A DNA stretch of 64,000 bases from Lucinisca nassula (GCA_963580285.1 OY757014.1:20748088-20812087), one strand, 5' to 3'; positions 31,566 through 45,170 are shown, counted from the first letter of the stretch. The notes: a model not told the origin generated them from the sequence alone. Made by a program: numbers and translations.

Positions 31566-34500
31566 TCTAGGGTATTGTCAGAAAGTTATGGGACGTCCAA
31601 TTTGCAATGTTGCAACAGAAAGCACACACTATGTTATGTTACTGAAAATTCAAAGTCGTTAGGCCTACAGCCTGAAAACTTCAATGATACTTCATGCGTC
31701 AATAGTTTTTACAATACTGTTTGCAATGAGGCATATGCATTTGTGCCATAACTTCTGAAAGTTGTGGTATGGGACGCCCAATTTGAAATGTTGCGTTATT
31801 TTCAAAAGAAACCACATACTGTATGTTATGTTACTGTAAATTCAAAGCTGTTACAGGCATATGAGATTGTGTCACAACTTCTGAAAGGTGTGCAATGTTT
31901 TCAATAGAAAGCACACACTGTATGTTATGTTACTGTAAATTCCAACTTGAAAACGTCAATGATACTTCATGTGTGAATAGGTTTTACAATACGGTTTGCA
32001 ATGATGCCTATTGGATTGTGTCACAGCTTCTGAAAGTTATTGACGGGGCGCCCAATTTGCAATGTTGCGGTATTTTCAATAGAAAGCACATACCGGTCGT
32101 TATATTACTGTAAATTCAAAGCTGTTACAGCCTGAAAAGTTCAATGATACTTCATCTGTGAAAAGATTTTAAAATACTGTTTGCAATGAGGCATATGGAA
32201 TATTGTCAAAACTTCTTAAAGTTATGGTATGGGACGCCCGAGTTGCAATCTTGCTGGTTTTTTTTTTTGTTTTTTTTTTTTGTTTTTTTTTTTATTATTA
32301 TTTTTTCTTTCAATAGAAAGCACATACTGTTGTTATGTTACTGTAAATTTAAAGCTGTTACAACCTGAAAACTTCAGTGATACTTTATTTATGAAAAGGT
32401 TTTACAATACTGTTTGCAATGAGACATATTGGATTGTGTCACAACTTCCGAAAGTTAAAGTATGGGACGCCGAAGTTGCAATCTTGCTGTTTTTTTTCTT
32501 CAATAGAAAGCACATTCTGTATGTTATGTTACTGTAAATTCAAAGCTGTTACAACCTGAAAACTTCAATGATATTTCATGTGTGAATAGGTATTACAGTA
32601 CTGTTTGCAATGAGACATATGCGATTGTGTCACAACTTCTACAAGTTATGGCATGGGATACCCAATTTGCAATGATGCGGTATTTTTCAATAGAAAGCAC
32701 ATACTGTATGTTATGTTACTGTAAATTCAAAGCTGTTACAACCTGAAAACTTCAATGATACTTCATGTGTGAATAGGTTTTACAATACCGTTTGTAATGA
32801 GGCATATGGGATTGTGTCACAACTTCTGAAAATTATGGTATGGGACGCCAAACTTGCAATTTTGCGTAACTTTCAATAGAAAGCACACACTGTATGTAAT
32901 GTTACTGTTAGTTCAAAGCTGTTACAACCTGAAAACTTCAATGATATTTCATGTATGAATAGGTTTTACAATACTGTTTGCAATGAGGCCTATGGGATTG
33001 TGTCACAACTTCTGAAAGTTATGGTATGGGTCGCCAAATTTGCAAAGTTGCGTTACTTTCAATAGAAAGCACATATTGTATGTAATGTTACTGTAAATTC
33101 AAAGGTGTTACATCCATAAAACTTCAATAATTAATACTTCATGTGTGAATAGCTTGTTTTATTATTGTTTTCAAAGGGGCATATGGGATTGTGTCACAAC
33201 TTCTGAAAGTTATGGTATGGGACGTCCAGTTTGCAATGTTGCAGTATTTTCAATAGAAAGCACACACTGTATGTTATGTTACTGTAAATTCAAAGCTGTT
33301 ACAACCTGAAAACTTCAATGAAACTTCATGTGTCAATAGTCTTTACAATACTGTTTGCAATGAAGCCTATGGGATTGTGTCACAACTTCTGAAAATTATT
33401 GAATGGGACGCCCAATTTGCAAAGTTGCGGTATTTTCAATAGAAAGCACACACTGTATCTTATGTTACTATAATATCAAAGCTGTTACAACCTGAAAACT
33501 TCAATGATACTTAATGTGTGAATAGGTTAAGCAATATTGTTTACAGGGGGGCCCACGGGATTGTGTCACAACTTCTGAAGGTTATGGTATGGGACGTCCA
33601 ATTTGCAATGTTGTGTTACTTTCAATAGAAAACACATACTGTATGTAATGTTACTGTAAATTCAAAGCTGTTACAACCTGATAACTCCAATGATACTTCA
33701 TGTGTGAATAGGTTAAACAATATTGTTTGAAATGAGGCTGATGGGATTGTGTCACAACTTCTGAAAGATATGGTATGGGACGTCCAATTTGCAATGTTGC
33801 GTTACTTTCAATAGATAGAACATACTGTATGTAATGTTACTGTAAATTCAAAGCTGTTACAACCTGAAAACTTCAATGATACTTCATGTGTGAATAGGTT
33901 TTACAAGATTGTTTGCAAAGAGGCATATGGGATTGTGTCACAACTTCTGAAAGGTATGGTATGGTACGCCAAACTTGCAATTTTGCAGTATTTTCAATAC
34001 AAAGCACACACTGTATGTTATGTTACTATAACATCAAAACTGTTACAACCTGAAAACTTCAATGATACTTCATTTGTGAATAGGTTTAACAATAGTGTTT
34101 ACAGTGAGGCCTATTGGATTGTGTCACAACTTCTGAAAGTTATGGTATGGGACGCCCAATTGACAATGTTGCGGTATTTTCAATAGAAAGCACATGCAGT
34201 GTGTTATGTTACTGTAAAAGTTGTTAGAACCTGAAAACTTCAATGATACTTCATTAGTGAATAGGATTTACAATGCTGTTTGCAATGAGACATATGGGAT
34301 TGTGTCACAACTTCTGAAAGTTATGGTATGGGACGCCAAACTTGCAATTTTGCAGTATTTTCAATAGAAAGCACACACTGTATGTTATTTGACTGTGAAT
34401 TCAAAGCTGTTACAACCTGAAAACTACACTGATACTTCATGTCTCAACAATTTTTACAGTACTGTTTGCAATGAGGCATATGGGATTGTGTTACAACTTC

Positions 34501-35989
34501 TGAAAGTTATGGTATGGGACGCCCAATTTGCAATGTTTCAGTATTTTCAATAGAAAGCACACACTGTATCTTATGTTACTATAATATCAAAGCTGTTACA
34601 ACCTGAAAACTTCAATGAAAATTCAAAGTTGTTAGGCCTACAACCTGAAAACTTCAATGATACTTCATTTGTCAATAGTTTTGACAATACTGTTAGCAAT
34701 AAGGCATATGGATTTGTGCCATAACTTCTGAAAGTTGTGGTATGGGACGCCCAATTTGAAATGTTGCGTTATTTTCAAAAGAAACCACATACTGTATGTT
34801 ATGTTACTGTATATTCAAAGCTGTTACAGCCTGAAAACTTCAATGATACTTCATCTGTGAATAGGTTTTACAATATTGTTTGTAATGAGGCTAATGGAAT
34901 TGTGTCCCAACTTCGGAAAGTTATTGCATGTGATGACAAATTTGCAATGTTGCGTTACTTAAAATATAAAGCATATACTGTATGTAATGTTACTGTAAAT
35001 TAAAAACTGTTTCAACATGAAAACTTCAATGACACTTCATGTGTGAAAAGGTTTTAAAATACCGTTTGCAATGAGGCATATGAGATTGTGTCACAACTTC
35101 TGAAAGTTATGATATGGACGCAATTTCCCAGTATTTTACAATAGAAAGCACACAGTTGTATGTTATGTTACTGTAAATTCAAAGCTGTTACAACCTGAAA
35201 ATTCAATGAAACTTCATGTGTCAATAGTTTTTACAATACTGTTTGCAATGGGGCCTATGGGATTGTGTCACAACTTCTGAAAATTATTGAATGGGACGCC
35301 TAATTTGCAAAGTTGCGTTACTTTCAATAGAAAGCACATACTGTATCTTATGTTACTGTAAATTCAAATCCAAATCTGTTACCACCTGAAAACTTCAATG
35401 ACACTTCATGTGTGAATAGGTTTTACAATCCTGTTTGCATTGAGGCCTATTGGACTGTGTCACAGCTTTTGACAATGATGGTATGGGACATCCAATTTGA
35501 AATATTTCGGTATTTTCAATAGAAAGCACATACAGAATGTTATGTTACCGTAAATTCAAAGCTGTTACAACCTGAAAACTTCAATGATACTGCACGTGTG
35601 AATAGGTTTTACAATACTATTTCTAATGAGGCCTATGGGATTGTGTCACAATTTCTGAAAGCTATGGTATGGTACGCCCATTTTGCAATGTTGCAGTATT
35701 TTCAATAGAAAGCACACACTGTAAGTTATGTTACTGTAAATTGAAAGCTGTTACAACCTGAAGACTTCAATGATACTTCACGTCTCAATAGGTTTTACAA
35801 TACTTTTTACAATGAGGCATTTGGGATTGTGTCACAGCCTCTGAAAGTAATGGTACGGGACGCCCAATTTGCAATGTTGCTTTATTTTCAATAGAAAGCA
35901 CATACTGTATGTAATGTTACTGTAAATTCAAAGCTGTTACATCCTGAAAACTTCAATTATACTTCATGTGTGAATAGGTTTTTTAATAT

Positions 35990-38900
35990 TGTTTGCAAAG
36001 AGGCATATGGGATTGTGTCACAACTTCTGAAAATTATTGAATGGGACGCCCAATTTGCAAAGTTGCGTTACTTTCAATAGAAAGCACATACTCTATCTTA
36101 TGTTACTGTAAATTCAAATCTGTTACAACCTGAAAACTTTAATGACTCTTCATGTGTGAATAGGTTTTACAATCCTGTTTGCATTGAGGCCTATTGGACT
36201 GTGTCACAGCTTTTGACAATGATGGTATGGGACACCCAATTTGCAATAATTCGGTATTTTCAATAGAAAGCACATACAGAATGTTATGTTACTGTAAATT
36301 CAAAGCTGTTACAACCTGAAAACTTCAATGATACTGCATGTGTGAATAGGTTTTACAATACTGTTTCCAGTGAGGCCTATGGGATTGTGTCACAATTTCT
36401 GAAAATTATTGTATGGTACGCCCATTTTGCAATGTTGCAGTATTTTCAATAGAAAGCACACACTTAAGTTATGTTACTGTAAATTGAAAGCTGTTACAAC
36501 CTGAAGACTTCAATGATACTTCACGTCTCAATAGGTTTTACAATACTTTTTTCAATGAGGCATATGGGATTGTGTCACAGCTTCTGAAAGTAATGGTATG
36601 GGACGCCCAATTTGCAATGTTGCTTTATTTTCAATAGAAAGCACATACTGTATGTAATGTTACTGTAAATTCAAAGCTGTTACAACCTGAAATTTTTGAT
36701 GATACTTCATGTGTGAATAGTTTTTCCAATACTGTTTGCAATGAGCAGTATGGGATTGTGTCACAACTACTGAAAGTTATGGTATGGGACGCCTAATGTG
36801 CAATGGTGCAGTATTTTCAATATAATGCACACAATGTATATTATGTTACTGTAAATTCAAAGCTGTTACAACCTGAAAACTTCAATGATACTTCATGTGT
36901 CAATAGTTTTTACAATACGGTTTGCCATGAGGCATATGAGATTGTGTCACAACTTCTGAAAGTTATGGTATGGGACGCCCAAGTTGCAATGTTGCGTTAT
37001 TTTCAATAGAAACCACAGACTGTATGTAATGTTCTTGTAAATTCTAAGCTGTTACAACCTGAAAACTTCACTGATACTTCATGTGTGAATAGGTTATACA
37101 ATACTAATTGCAATGAGGCATCCGGGATTGTGTCACAGCTTCTGAAAATTATGGTATGGGATGCCAAATTTGCAATGTTGCGTTACTTTTATTAGAAAAC
37201 AGATATTGTATGTAATGTTACTGTTAATTCAAAGCTGTTACATCCTGAAAACTTCAACAATATTGCACGTGTGAAAAGGCTTTTCAATACTGTTTCCAAT
37301 GAGGCCTATGGGATTGTGTCACAACTTCTGAAAATTATGGTATGGGACGCCTAATTTGCAATTTTGCAGTATTTTCAATAGAAAGCACACACTGTATGTT
37401 ATGTTACTGTAAATTCATAGCTGTTACAACCTGAAAACTTCAATGATACTTCATATGTGAATAGGTTTTACAATACTGTTGGCAATGAGGCTTATGGGAT
37501 TGTGTCACAGCTTCTGAAAGTTATGGTATGGGACGCCAAATTTGCAATGTTGCGTTACCTTCAATTGAAAGCATATATTCTATGTAATGTTACTGTAAAT
37601 TCAAAGCTGTTACAACCTGAAAACTTCAATGGTACTTCAATTGTGAAAAGGTTTTACAATACTGTTTGCTATGAGGCATATGGGATTGTGTCACAGTTTC
37701 AGAAAGTTATGGTATGGGACGACAAATCTGGAATTTTACAGTATTTTCAATATAAAGCACACACTGTATGTTATGTTACTGTAAATTCAAAGCTGTTACA
37801 ACCTGAACACTTCAATGATACTTCATTTGTAAATAGGTTTTACAATACTGTTTGCAATGAGCCACATGGGATTGTGTCACAACATCTGTATATTATGGTA
37901 TGGGACGCCCAATTTGCAATGTTGCCGTATTTTAAATAGAAAGCACATACAGTATGTTATGTTACTGTAAATTCAAAGTTGTTACAACCTGAAAACTTCA
38001 ATGATACTTCATGGGTGAATAGGTTTTACAATCCTGTGTGCAATGAGGCCTATGGCACAGCTTCTGAAAGTTAGCGTATGGGACGCCCAATTTGCAATGT
38101 TGCTTTATTTTCAATAGAAACCACATAGAGAAAGTTATGTTACTGTAAATTCAAAGCTGTTACAACTTGAAAACTTCAATGATACTTCATGTGTGAATAG
38201 GTTTAACAATATTGTTTACAATGAGGCCTATGGGATTGTGTCACAACTTCTGAAAGTTATGGTATGGGACACCCAATTGGCAATGTTGCGGTATTTTCAA
38301 TAGAAAGCAACTGCAGTATGTTATGTTACTGTAAATTCAAAGTTGTTACTACCTGAAAACTTCAATGATACTTTATGTTTGAATAGGTTTTACAATCCTG
38401 TTTGCAATGAGGCCTATTGGACTGTGTCACAGCTTTTGACAATGATGGTATGGGACACCCAATTTGCAATATTTCGGTATTTTCAATAGAAAGCGCATAC
38501 AAAATTTTATGTTACTGTAAATTCAAAGCTGTTACAACCTGAAAACTTCAATGATACGTCATGTTTGAAAAGGTATAGCAATACTGTTTGCAATAAGGCC
38601 TATGAGATTGTGTAACATCTTCTGAAATTTATGGCATGGGACGTCCAATTTGCAATGTTGCAGTATTTTCAAAAGAAAGCACACACTGTATGTTATGTTA
38701 CTGTAAATTCAAAGCTGTTACAACCTGAACTCTTCAATGATACTCTCATGTGTGAATAATTTTTCCAATACTGTTTGCAATGAGCCGTATGGGATTGTGT
38801 CACAACTACTGAAAGTTATGGTATGGGACGCCCAATGTGCAATGGTGCAGTATTTTCAATATAAAGGAAACACTGTATGTTATGTTACTGTAAATTCAAC

Positions 38901-41900
38901 GCTGTTACAACCTGAAAACTTCAACGATACTACATGTGTCAATATTTTTTACAATACTGTTTGCCATGAGGCATATGAGATTGTGTCACAACTTCTGAAA
39001 GTTATGGTATGGGACGCCCAAGCTGCAATGTTGCGTTTCTTTCAATAGAAAGCACATACTGTATGTAGTGTTACTGTAAATTCAAAGATGTTACATCCTG
39101 AAAACTTCAATAATACTTCATGTGTGAATAGGTTTTTTAATATTGTTTGCAAAGAGGCGTATGGGATTGTGTCACAACTTCTGACAGTTATGGTATGGGA
39201 CGTCCAGTTTACAATGTTGCAGTATTTTCAATAGAAAGCACACACTGTATGCTATGTTACTGTAAATTCAAAGCTGTTACAACCTGAAAACTTCAATGAA
39301 ACTTCATATGTCAATAGTTTTTACAATACTGTTTGCAATGGGGCCTATGGGATCGTGTCACAACTTCTGAAAATTATTGAATGGGACGCCCAATTTGCAA
39401 GTTGCGTTACTTTCAATAGAAAGCACATACTGTATCTTATGTTACTGTAAATTCAAAGCTGTTACAACCTGAAAACTTCAATGACACTTCATGTGTGAAT
39501 AGGTTTTACAATCCTGTTTGCATTTAGGCTTATTGGACTGTGTCACAGCTTTTGACAATGATGGTATGGGACACCCAATTCGCAATATTTCGGTATTTTC
39601 AATAGAAAGCACATACAGAATGTTATGTTACCGTAAATTCAAAGCTGTTACAACCTGAAAACTTCAATGATACTTCATGTGTGAATAGGTTATACAATAC
39701 TGTTTCCAATGAGGCCTATGGGATTGTGTCACGATTTCTGAAAGTTATGGTATGGTACGCCCATTTTGCAATGTTGCAGTATTTTCAATAGAAAACACAC
39801 ACTTAAGTTATGTTACTGTAAATTGAAAGCTGTTACAACCTGAAGACTTCAATGATACTTCACGTCTCAATAGGTTTTACAATACTTTTTTACAATGAGG
39901 CATATGGGATTGTGTCACAGCTTCGGAAAGTAATGGTATGGGACGCCCAATTTGCAATGTTGCTTTATTTTCAATAGAAAGCACATACTGCATGTAATGT
40001 TACTGTAAATTCAAAGCTGTTACAACCTGAAATTTTTGATGATACTTCATGTGTGAATAGGTTTTTCAATACTGTTTGCAATGAGCCATATGGGATTGTG
40101 TCACAACTACTGAAAGTTATGGTATGGGACGCCCAATGTGCAATGGTGCAGTATTTTCAATATAATGCACACAATGTATGTTATGTTACTGTAAATTCAA
40201 AGCTGTTACAACCTGAAAACTTCAATGATACTTTATGTGTCAATAGTTTTTACAATACTGTTTGCCATGAGGCATATGAGATTGTGTCACAACTTCTGAA
40301 AGTTATGGTATTGGACGCCCAAGTTGCAATGTTGCGTTATTTTCAATAGAAACCACAGACTGTATGTATTGTTCTTGTAAATTCTGAGCTGTTACAACCT
40401 GAAAACTTCAATGATACTTCATGTGTGAATAGGTTATACAATACTAATTGCAATGAGGCATCTGGGATTGTGTCACAGCGTTTGAAAATTATGGTATGGG
40501 GCGCCAAATTTGCAATGTTGCGTTACTTTTATTAGAATTTTAACACATATTGTATGTAATGTTAATGTAAATTCAAAGCTGTTACAACCTTAAACTTCAA
40601 TGATATTTCATGTGTGAAAAGGCTTTTCAATACTGTTTCCAATGAGGCCTATGGGATTGTGTCACAACTTCTGAAAATTATGGTATTGGACGCCTAATTT
40701 GCAATTTTGCAGTATTTTCAATAGAAAGCACACACTGTATGTTATGTTACTGTAAATTCATAGCTGTTACAACCTGAAAACTTCAATGATACTTCATGTG
40801 TGAATAGGTTTTACAATACTGTTGGCAATGAGGCTTATGGGATTGTGTCACAACTTCTGAAAGTTATGGTATGGGACGCCAAATTTGCAATATGGGGGGT
40901 TACCTTCAATAGAAAGCATATACTGTATGTAATGTTACTGTAAATTCAAAGCTGTTACAACCTGAAAACTTCAATGGTACTTCAATTGTGAAAAGGTTTT
41001 ACAATACTGTTTGCAATAATGCATATGGGATTGTGTCACAGTTTCTGAAAGTTATGGTATGGGACGATAAATTTGGAATTTTACAGTATTTTCAATAGAA
41101 AGCACTCACTGTATGTTATGTTACTGTAAATTCAAAGCTGTTACAACCTGAACACTTCAATGATACTTCATGTGTCAATAGGTTTTACAATACTGTTTGC
41201 AATGAGCCACATGGGATTGTGTCACAACATCTGTATATTATGGTATGGGACGCCCAATTTGCAATGTTGCCGTATTTTAAATAGAAAGCACATACAGTAT
41301 GTTATGTTACTGTAAATTCAAAGTTGTTACAACCTGAAAACTTCAATGATACTTCATGGGTGAATAGGTTTTACAATCTTGTGTGCAATGAGGGCTATGG
41401 CACAGCTTTTGACAGTGATGGTATGGGGCACCCAATTTGCAATATTTCGGTATTTTCAATAGAAAGCACATACTGTATGTAATGTTACTGTAAATTCAAA
41501 GCTGTTACAACCTGAAAACTTCAATGATACTTCATTTGTAAATAGGTTTTACAATAATGTTTACAATGAGGCATATGGGATTGTGTCACAACTTCTGAAA
41601 GTTAGCGTATGGGACGCCCAATTTGCAATGTTGTGGTATTTTCAATAGAAACCACATACAGTAAGTTATGTTACTGTAAATTCAAAGCTGTTACAACTTA
41701 AAAACTTCAATGATACTTCATGTGTGAATAGGTTTAACAATATTGTTTACAATGAGGCCTATGGGATTGTGTCACAACTTCTGAAAGTTATGGTATGGGA
41801 CACCCAATTAGCAATGTTGCGGTATTTTCAATAGAAAGCACATGCAGTATGTTATGTTACTGTAAATTCAAAGCTGTTACAACCTGAAAACTTCAATGAT

Positions 41901-42600
41901 ACTTTATGTTTGAATATGTTTTACAATCCTGTTTGCAATGAGGCCTTTTGGACTGTGTCACAGCTTTTGACAATGATGGTATGGGACACCCAATTTGCAA
42001 TATTTCGGTATTTTCATTAGAAAGCACATACAGAATTTTATGTTACTGTAAATCCAAAGCAGTTACAACCTGAAAACTTCAATGATACTTCATGTGTGAA
42101 TAGGTTTTACAATACTGTTTCCAATGAGGCCTATGGGATTGTGTCACAATTTCTGAAAGTTATGGTATGGTACGCCCATTTTGCAATGTTGCTGTATTTT
42201 CAATAGAAAGCACACACTGTAAGTTATGTTACTGTAAATTGAAAGCTGTTACAAACTGAAGACTTCAATAATACTTCACGTCTTAATAGATTTTACAATA
42301 CTTTTTACAATGAGGCATATGGGATTGTGTCACAGCTTCTGAAAGTTATGGTATGGGACGCCCAATTTGCAATGTTGCTTTATTATCAATAGAAAACACA
42401 TACTGTATGTAATGTTACTGTAAATTCAAAGCTGTTACAACCTGAAAACTTTGATGATACTTCATGTGTGAATAGGCTTTACAATATTGTTTGCAATGAG
42501 GCCTATGGGATTGTGTCACAACTTCTGAAAATTATGGTATGGGATGCCCAAGTTGCAATCTTGGTTTTTTTTTTGTTGTTTTTTTTTTTTTCAATAAAAA
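35990..42600 (+). repeat. ~3.34-kb higher-order repeat (about 18 units), two copies
   Basis: Diagnostic variants recur 3,340 bp apart: GTGCAATGGTGCAGTATTTT at about 36,798 and 40,138; ACTGTTGGCAATGAGGC near 37,476 and 40,816; and CCTATTGGACTGTGTCAC near 36,190 and 39,530. Eighteen 186-bp units give this length. The period differs from that of the left arm, so the two arms were amplified separately. Confidence 0.82.
37457..37939 (+). other. Open stretch of 160 codons inside the right arm
   Basis: Two and a half units free of the usual TAG, which here is TTG (CAATTGAAAGC) in one unit and TAT (CAATATAAAGC) in the next. Its higher-order twin near 40,800-41,280 is broken by TAG. No evidence of a gene beyond the open frame. 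Confidence 0.55.
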
Positions 42601-42803
42601 GCACAAACTGTATGTTATATTACTGTAAATTCAAAGCTGTTTCAACCTGAAAACTTCAATGACACTTCATGTGTGAGTAGGTTTTACAATACTGTTTGCA
42701 TTGAGGCATATGTGATTGTGTCACAACTTCTGAAAGTTATGGTATTGGACACCCAAGTTGCATTCTTGCTGTATTTTCAAAAGAAAGCACACACTTTGTG
42801 TTT

Positions 42804-42982
42804 TGTGCAGTCAAGTAATTTATACATACCATTATCAAGTGAAGACTAGCCTAATTTAAAATGTGATATTTTTTATAAGTCCTTGTGGCTTGTGTGCAGC
42901 CTGTCTGTGCTTATAAACCCTATTGGTTCCTTTGAGCGACAGGGCTTGAGATGTCATTTCATCAAAATCTCAATGTGTATCT
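42804..42982 (+). repeat. SINE family G middle fragment and junction
   Basis: After the last satellite unit, TAAACCCTATTGGTTCC...GACAGGGCTTGAGATGTC (about 42,916-42,960) is the middle of SINE G, cut off on both sides. Confidence 0.6.
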
Positions 42983-43527
42983 ACCTATCTAACTTCTCAT
43001 ACTGAGTCGGTCATATTTGGCCATTACCTCAGTTAGGTGTGCGGCTAAATTTAGAATTTAGCATAAAAAAATAATCATCACTGGATGAGCCCTTAAAACT
43101 ATTTACAATCCGAACACAGAGGCATCCTAAAACGCATACCTCCGAGTCTCAATCTTATACTGTGCGGTCTTGGCATTCCTCGCAGAAGATGGAAGACTAT
43201 TCCACTGAGGAATAGTTCTAGTAAAGAAAGAGTTTTTCGGGGCATCACTATAGGACTGGTACGTTTGATACTGTAGAAGCCTCCGTGGTGCAGTGGTTAC
43301 GCTACTCGCCTTGTAAACCAGGGGTCGCAGGATCGATCCCGGGCTCTACAGACTTTCGGATGAGTCTTTAAACCGAGGTCCGTCTCCGTATGACTTTAGC
43401 TGTTGGTGGGACGTAAAACTCTAACACTCAGTCACTCACTCACCTTTGATACTGTGAGTTATTTGCTCTTGATGCCCTTGTCCGGGTCGACACTGTTGTA
43501 GGGGTCAAGTACATATCCTTGTTAATT
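42983..43527 (-). pseudogene. LINE 3' end (RT C-terminus and UTR), split by SINE C
   Basis: Minus-strand remnant of the 8.7-kb LINE family. The UTR TACTGAGTCGGTCATATTTG lies near 43,000, the C-terminal coding block (SSAKDAKSAEE-like) near 43,160-43,200, and the YLTPTTVSTRTRA segment at about 43,440-43,515 beyond the SINE. Truncated upstream at about 43,527. Confidence 0.8.
43275..43444 (+). mobile_element. tRNA-headed SINE (family C), full length, 11-bp TSD
   Basis: Head GCCTCCGTGGTGCAGTGG with B box (GGATCGATCCC, about 43,331). Body with ACTTTCGGATGAGTCTTTAA and GTTGGTGGGACGTAAAAC; tail (CACT)n. TTTGATACTGT is duplicated at 43,264-43,274 and 43,445-43,455, inside the LINE. Confidence 0.92.
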
Positions 43528-43627
43528 GATAATGTCGGGTACAAGTCCCACAAAATTGGAAGCAACGTCTCCAAAATGACCTTTTCAGTGCTGACGGGGA
43601 CGTTAAACATCAAATCAAACAAACAAA
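43528..43627 (+). mobile_element. SINE family G, 5'-truncated
   Basis: Only the last ~100 bp remain: AATGTCGGGTACAAGTCCC through GCTGACGGGGACGTTAAAC to a CAAACAAACAAA tail. Confidence 0.85.
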
Positions 43628-43739
43628 TCAATTGTGGCTTGTCTGAAGGTGCAGCCGTGTTATGTCGAGATCATGTTACAGACGAACTGTCATTTCCGAA
43701 ATAGCATGCTTGGCAAGTTTGTAAATCGATCTATTATAG

Positions 43740-43911
43740 AGTGAGTGAGTGAGTGAGTTTTAGTTTTACGTCCCACCAACAGCTAAGGTCATACGGAGAC
43801 GGGACCTCGGTTTAAAGACTCATCCGAAAGTCTGGAGAAGCCCGGGATCGATCCTGCGATCCCTGGTTTACAAGGCGAGTAGCGTAACCACTGCACCACG
43901 GAGGCTTCTAA
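43740..43911 (-). mobile_element. tRNA-headed SINE (family C), minus strand, 11-bp TSD
   Basis: (ACTC)n tail at 43,740-43,760 and head at about 43,911. ATCTATTATAG is duplicated at 43,729-43,739 and 43,912-43,922. It contains the GGTCATACGGAGACGGGACC segment and gives the uninterrupted reference for the SINE split at 29.2-30.7 kb. Confidence 0.92.
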
Positions 43912-43922
43912 ATCTATTATAG

Positions 43923-44114
43923 ACATAAACGTTATAGTTTCAAAGGCCCTACCTTGTAAAAGTAAGCATCACAAATCTACATGTAATGTATTTGATTGTT
44001 TCCTACATTTATTTATTTTTATTCTTTATTTTTGTTTGTTTTGATCTGGCGTAAACATACGGAAATGCCCGACGAAGACTAATGCTCGATTCTACTGCTC
44101 GGAAATTTTATAGC
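43923..44114. other. Short AT-rich spacer
   Basis: No recognised feature. Confidence 0.4.
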
Positions 44115-44845
44115 TCGGTAGCTTGATTTCGGTTACTTTGTCTCACATTTATGATGAAGTCAACGTCAGGATTGCCAAAGCTACTGCAGCATTTGGCCGA
44201 CTATGTTGTAGTGTTTGGGACCGAAGTGGAATTAGGCTTGACACAAAACTAAAAGTCTACAGAGCTGTGGTGCTGCAAACACTATTGTATGCATGTGAAA
44301 CATGGGCAGTTTACCAACGGCACGCCAAAAGACTGAATCACTTCAAGATGTCTTAGAAAACTCTTAAGAGATTAAGTGGCAAGACAGGATTACAGACACG
44401 GGAGTCCGAAAGGGCAGGGATGCGAATTGTACAAACTTGCATAGTTAAGATGGACAGGCCATGTTACCCGGTTGCCTGAGGAACGTCTGCCAAAGAAAAT
44501 TCTCTATGGAGAACTAGAAATGGGAATATGCTTCCATGGTGGTCAGAAGAAGCGCTACAAGAACACCATCAAAGCCTCCCTCAAGGACTTCAACATACCA
44601 ACCGAGTCGTCAGAACAAATTCAACAGGCGAGGCCTAATCAAAAGGGGTAAATATGAAACAACGAAGCTGGGCACAAACGGGCGCATCGCAAAGCCAGAG
44701 CTGAGGTATCACAGACAGAGCTGCCTTCCTCTAACCTCTGTTGCTCTATCTGCAACAGACAGTTCAGAGCTAGAATTGGTCACATCAGCCACCTTAGAAC
44801 ACAGTCAACACACAAACAGTAACATTTCACAAATGTGATTAAGAA
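44115..44845 (+). pseudogene. Non-LTR retrotransposon C-terminal region with degenerate zinc finger
   Basis: The first segment reads VNVRIAKATAAFGRLCCSVW then KVYRAVVLQTLLYACETWAV, the post-RT region of a distinct LINE family common in invertebrates. Frame changes follow after 44,356. Pieces such as ERAGMRIVQTCI and GHVTRLPEERLPKK-like wording are spread over other frames. Near 44,745-44,810 a third frame gives SICNRQFRARIGHISHLRTQ, a decayed C-terminal C2H2 finger. RT motifs A-C are upstream of what is preserved. Several frameshifts and stops: a dead copy. Confidence 0.82.
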
Positions 44846-45170
44846 TGGTCATTGTCAGTAATGACAGACGAACTATTATTGAACATAGCTGTACTGTATA
44901 TAGTCATTAAAACGTAAAGATAAGACGGGTTTAGCCAAGGCCGTTTTGGGCAAATATAAGAAATCAAAGCACTGACAGCACTCGGTGCGGTGGGTCGATT
45001 GTCTGCGAGTGTGGCCTGGGAAAGTAGTCCTGAACAAAGACTAAAACTGTTTTTTATCTTTACTCTGGAGGGGAATGGGAACACCCAGCAAACTTTTCCG
45101 CCATTTTTCAAAGGGAGACAACTTTCGGGACTTCCTGTTCGCTTTTCTATAAGCCCTGTCCCACTGAAAA
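44846..45170. other. No gene
   Basis: Opposed open frames of 74-97 codons show no domain. No repeat recognised. Confidence 0.4.

Larger units (their letters stand above)
31566..42803 (+). repeat. 186-bp satellite array, right arm (~60 units)
   Basis: Same satellite as 12.15-24.19 kb, opposite orientation. Landmarks GTATGGGACGCCCAATTTGC and AAGCTGTTACAACCTGAAAA recur at about 186 bp (for example 36,601, 36,787, 36,973). The open frame runs on the plus strand: WDAQFAMLRYF, then TAG in most units, then KAHTVCYVTVNSK, LLQPENFNDTSC, and EAYGIVSQLLKVMV. Early units are the most degenerate, with short or partial units at 31.57-32.2 kb. Poly-T expansions sit inside units at 32,257-32,310 and 42,564-42,592. 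No foreign insertion was seen. Confidence 0.97.

Noticed and set aside
12154..42803. Satellite arrays as CRISPR arrays
   Set aside because: The units are contiguous and similar throughout, with no unique spacers, and the context is eukaryotic transposons.
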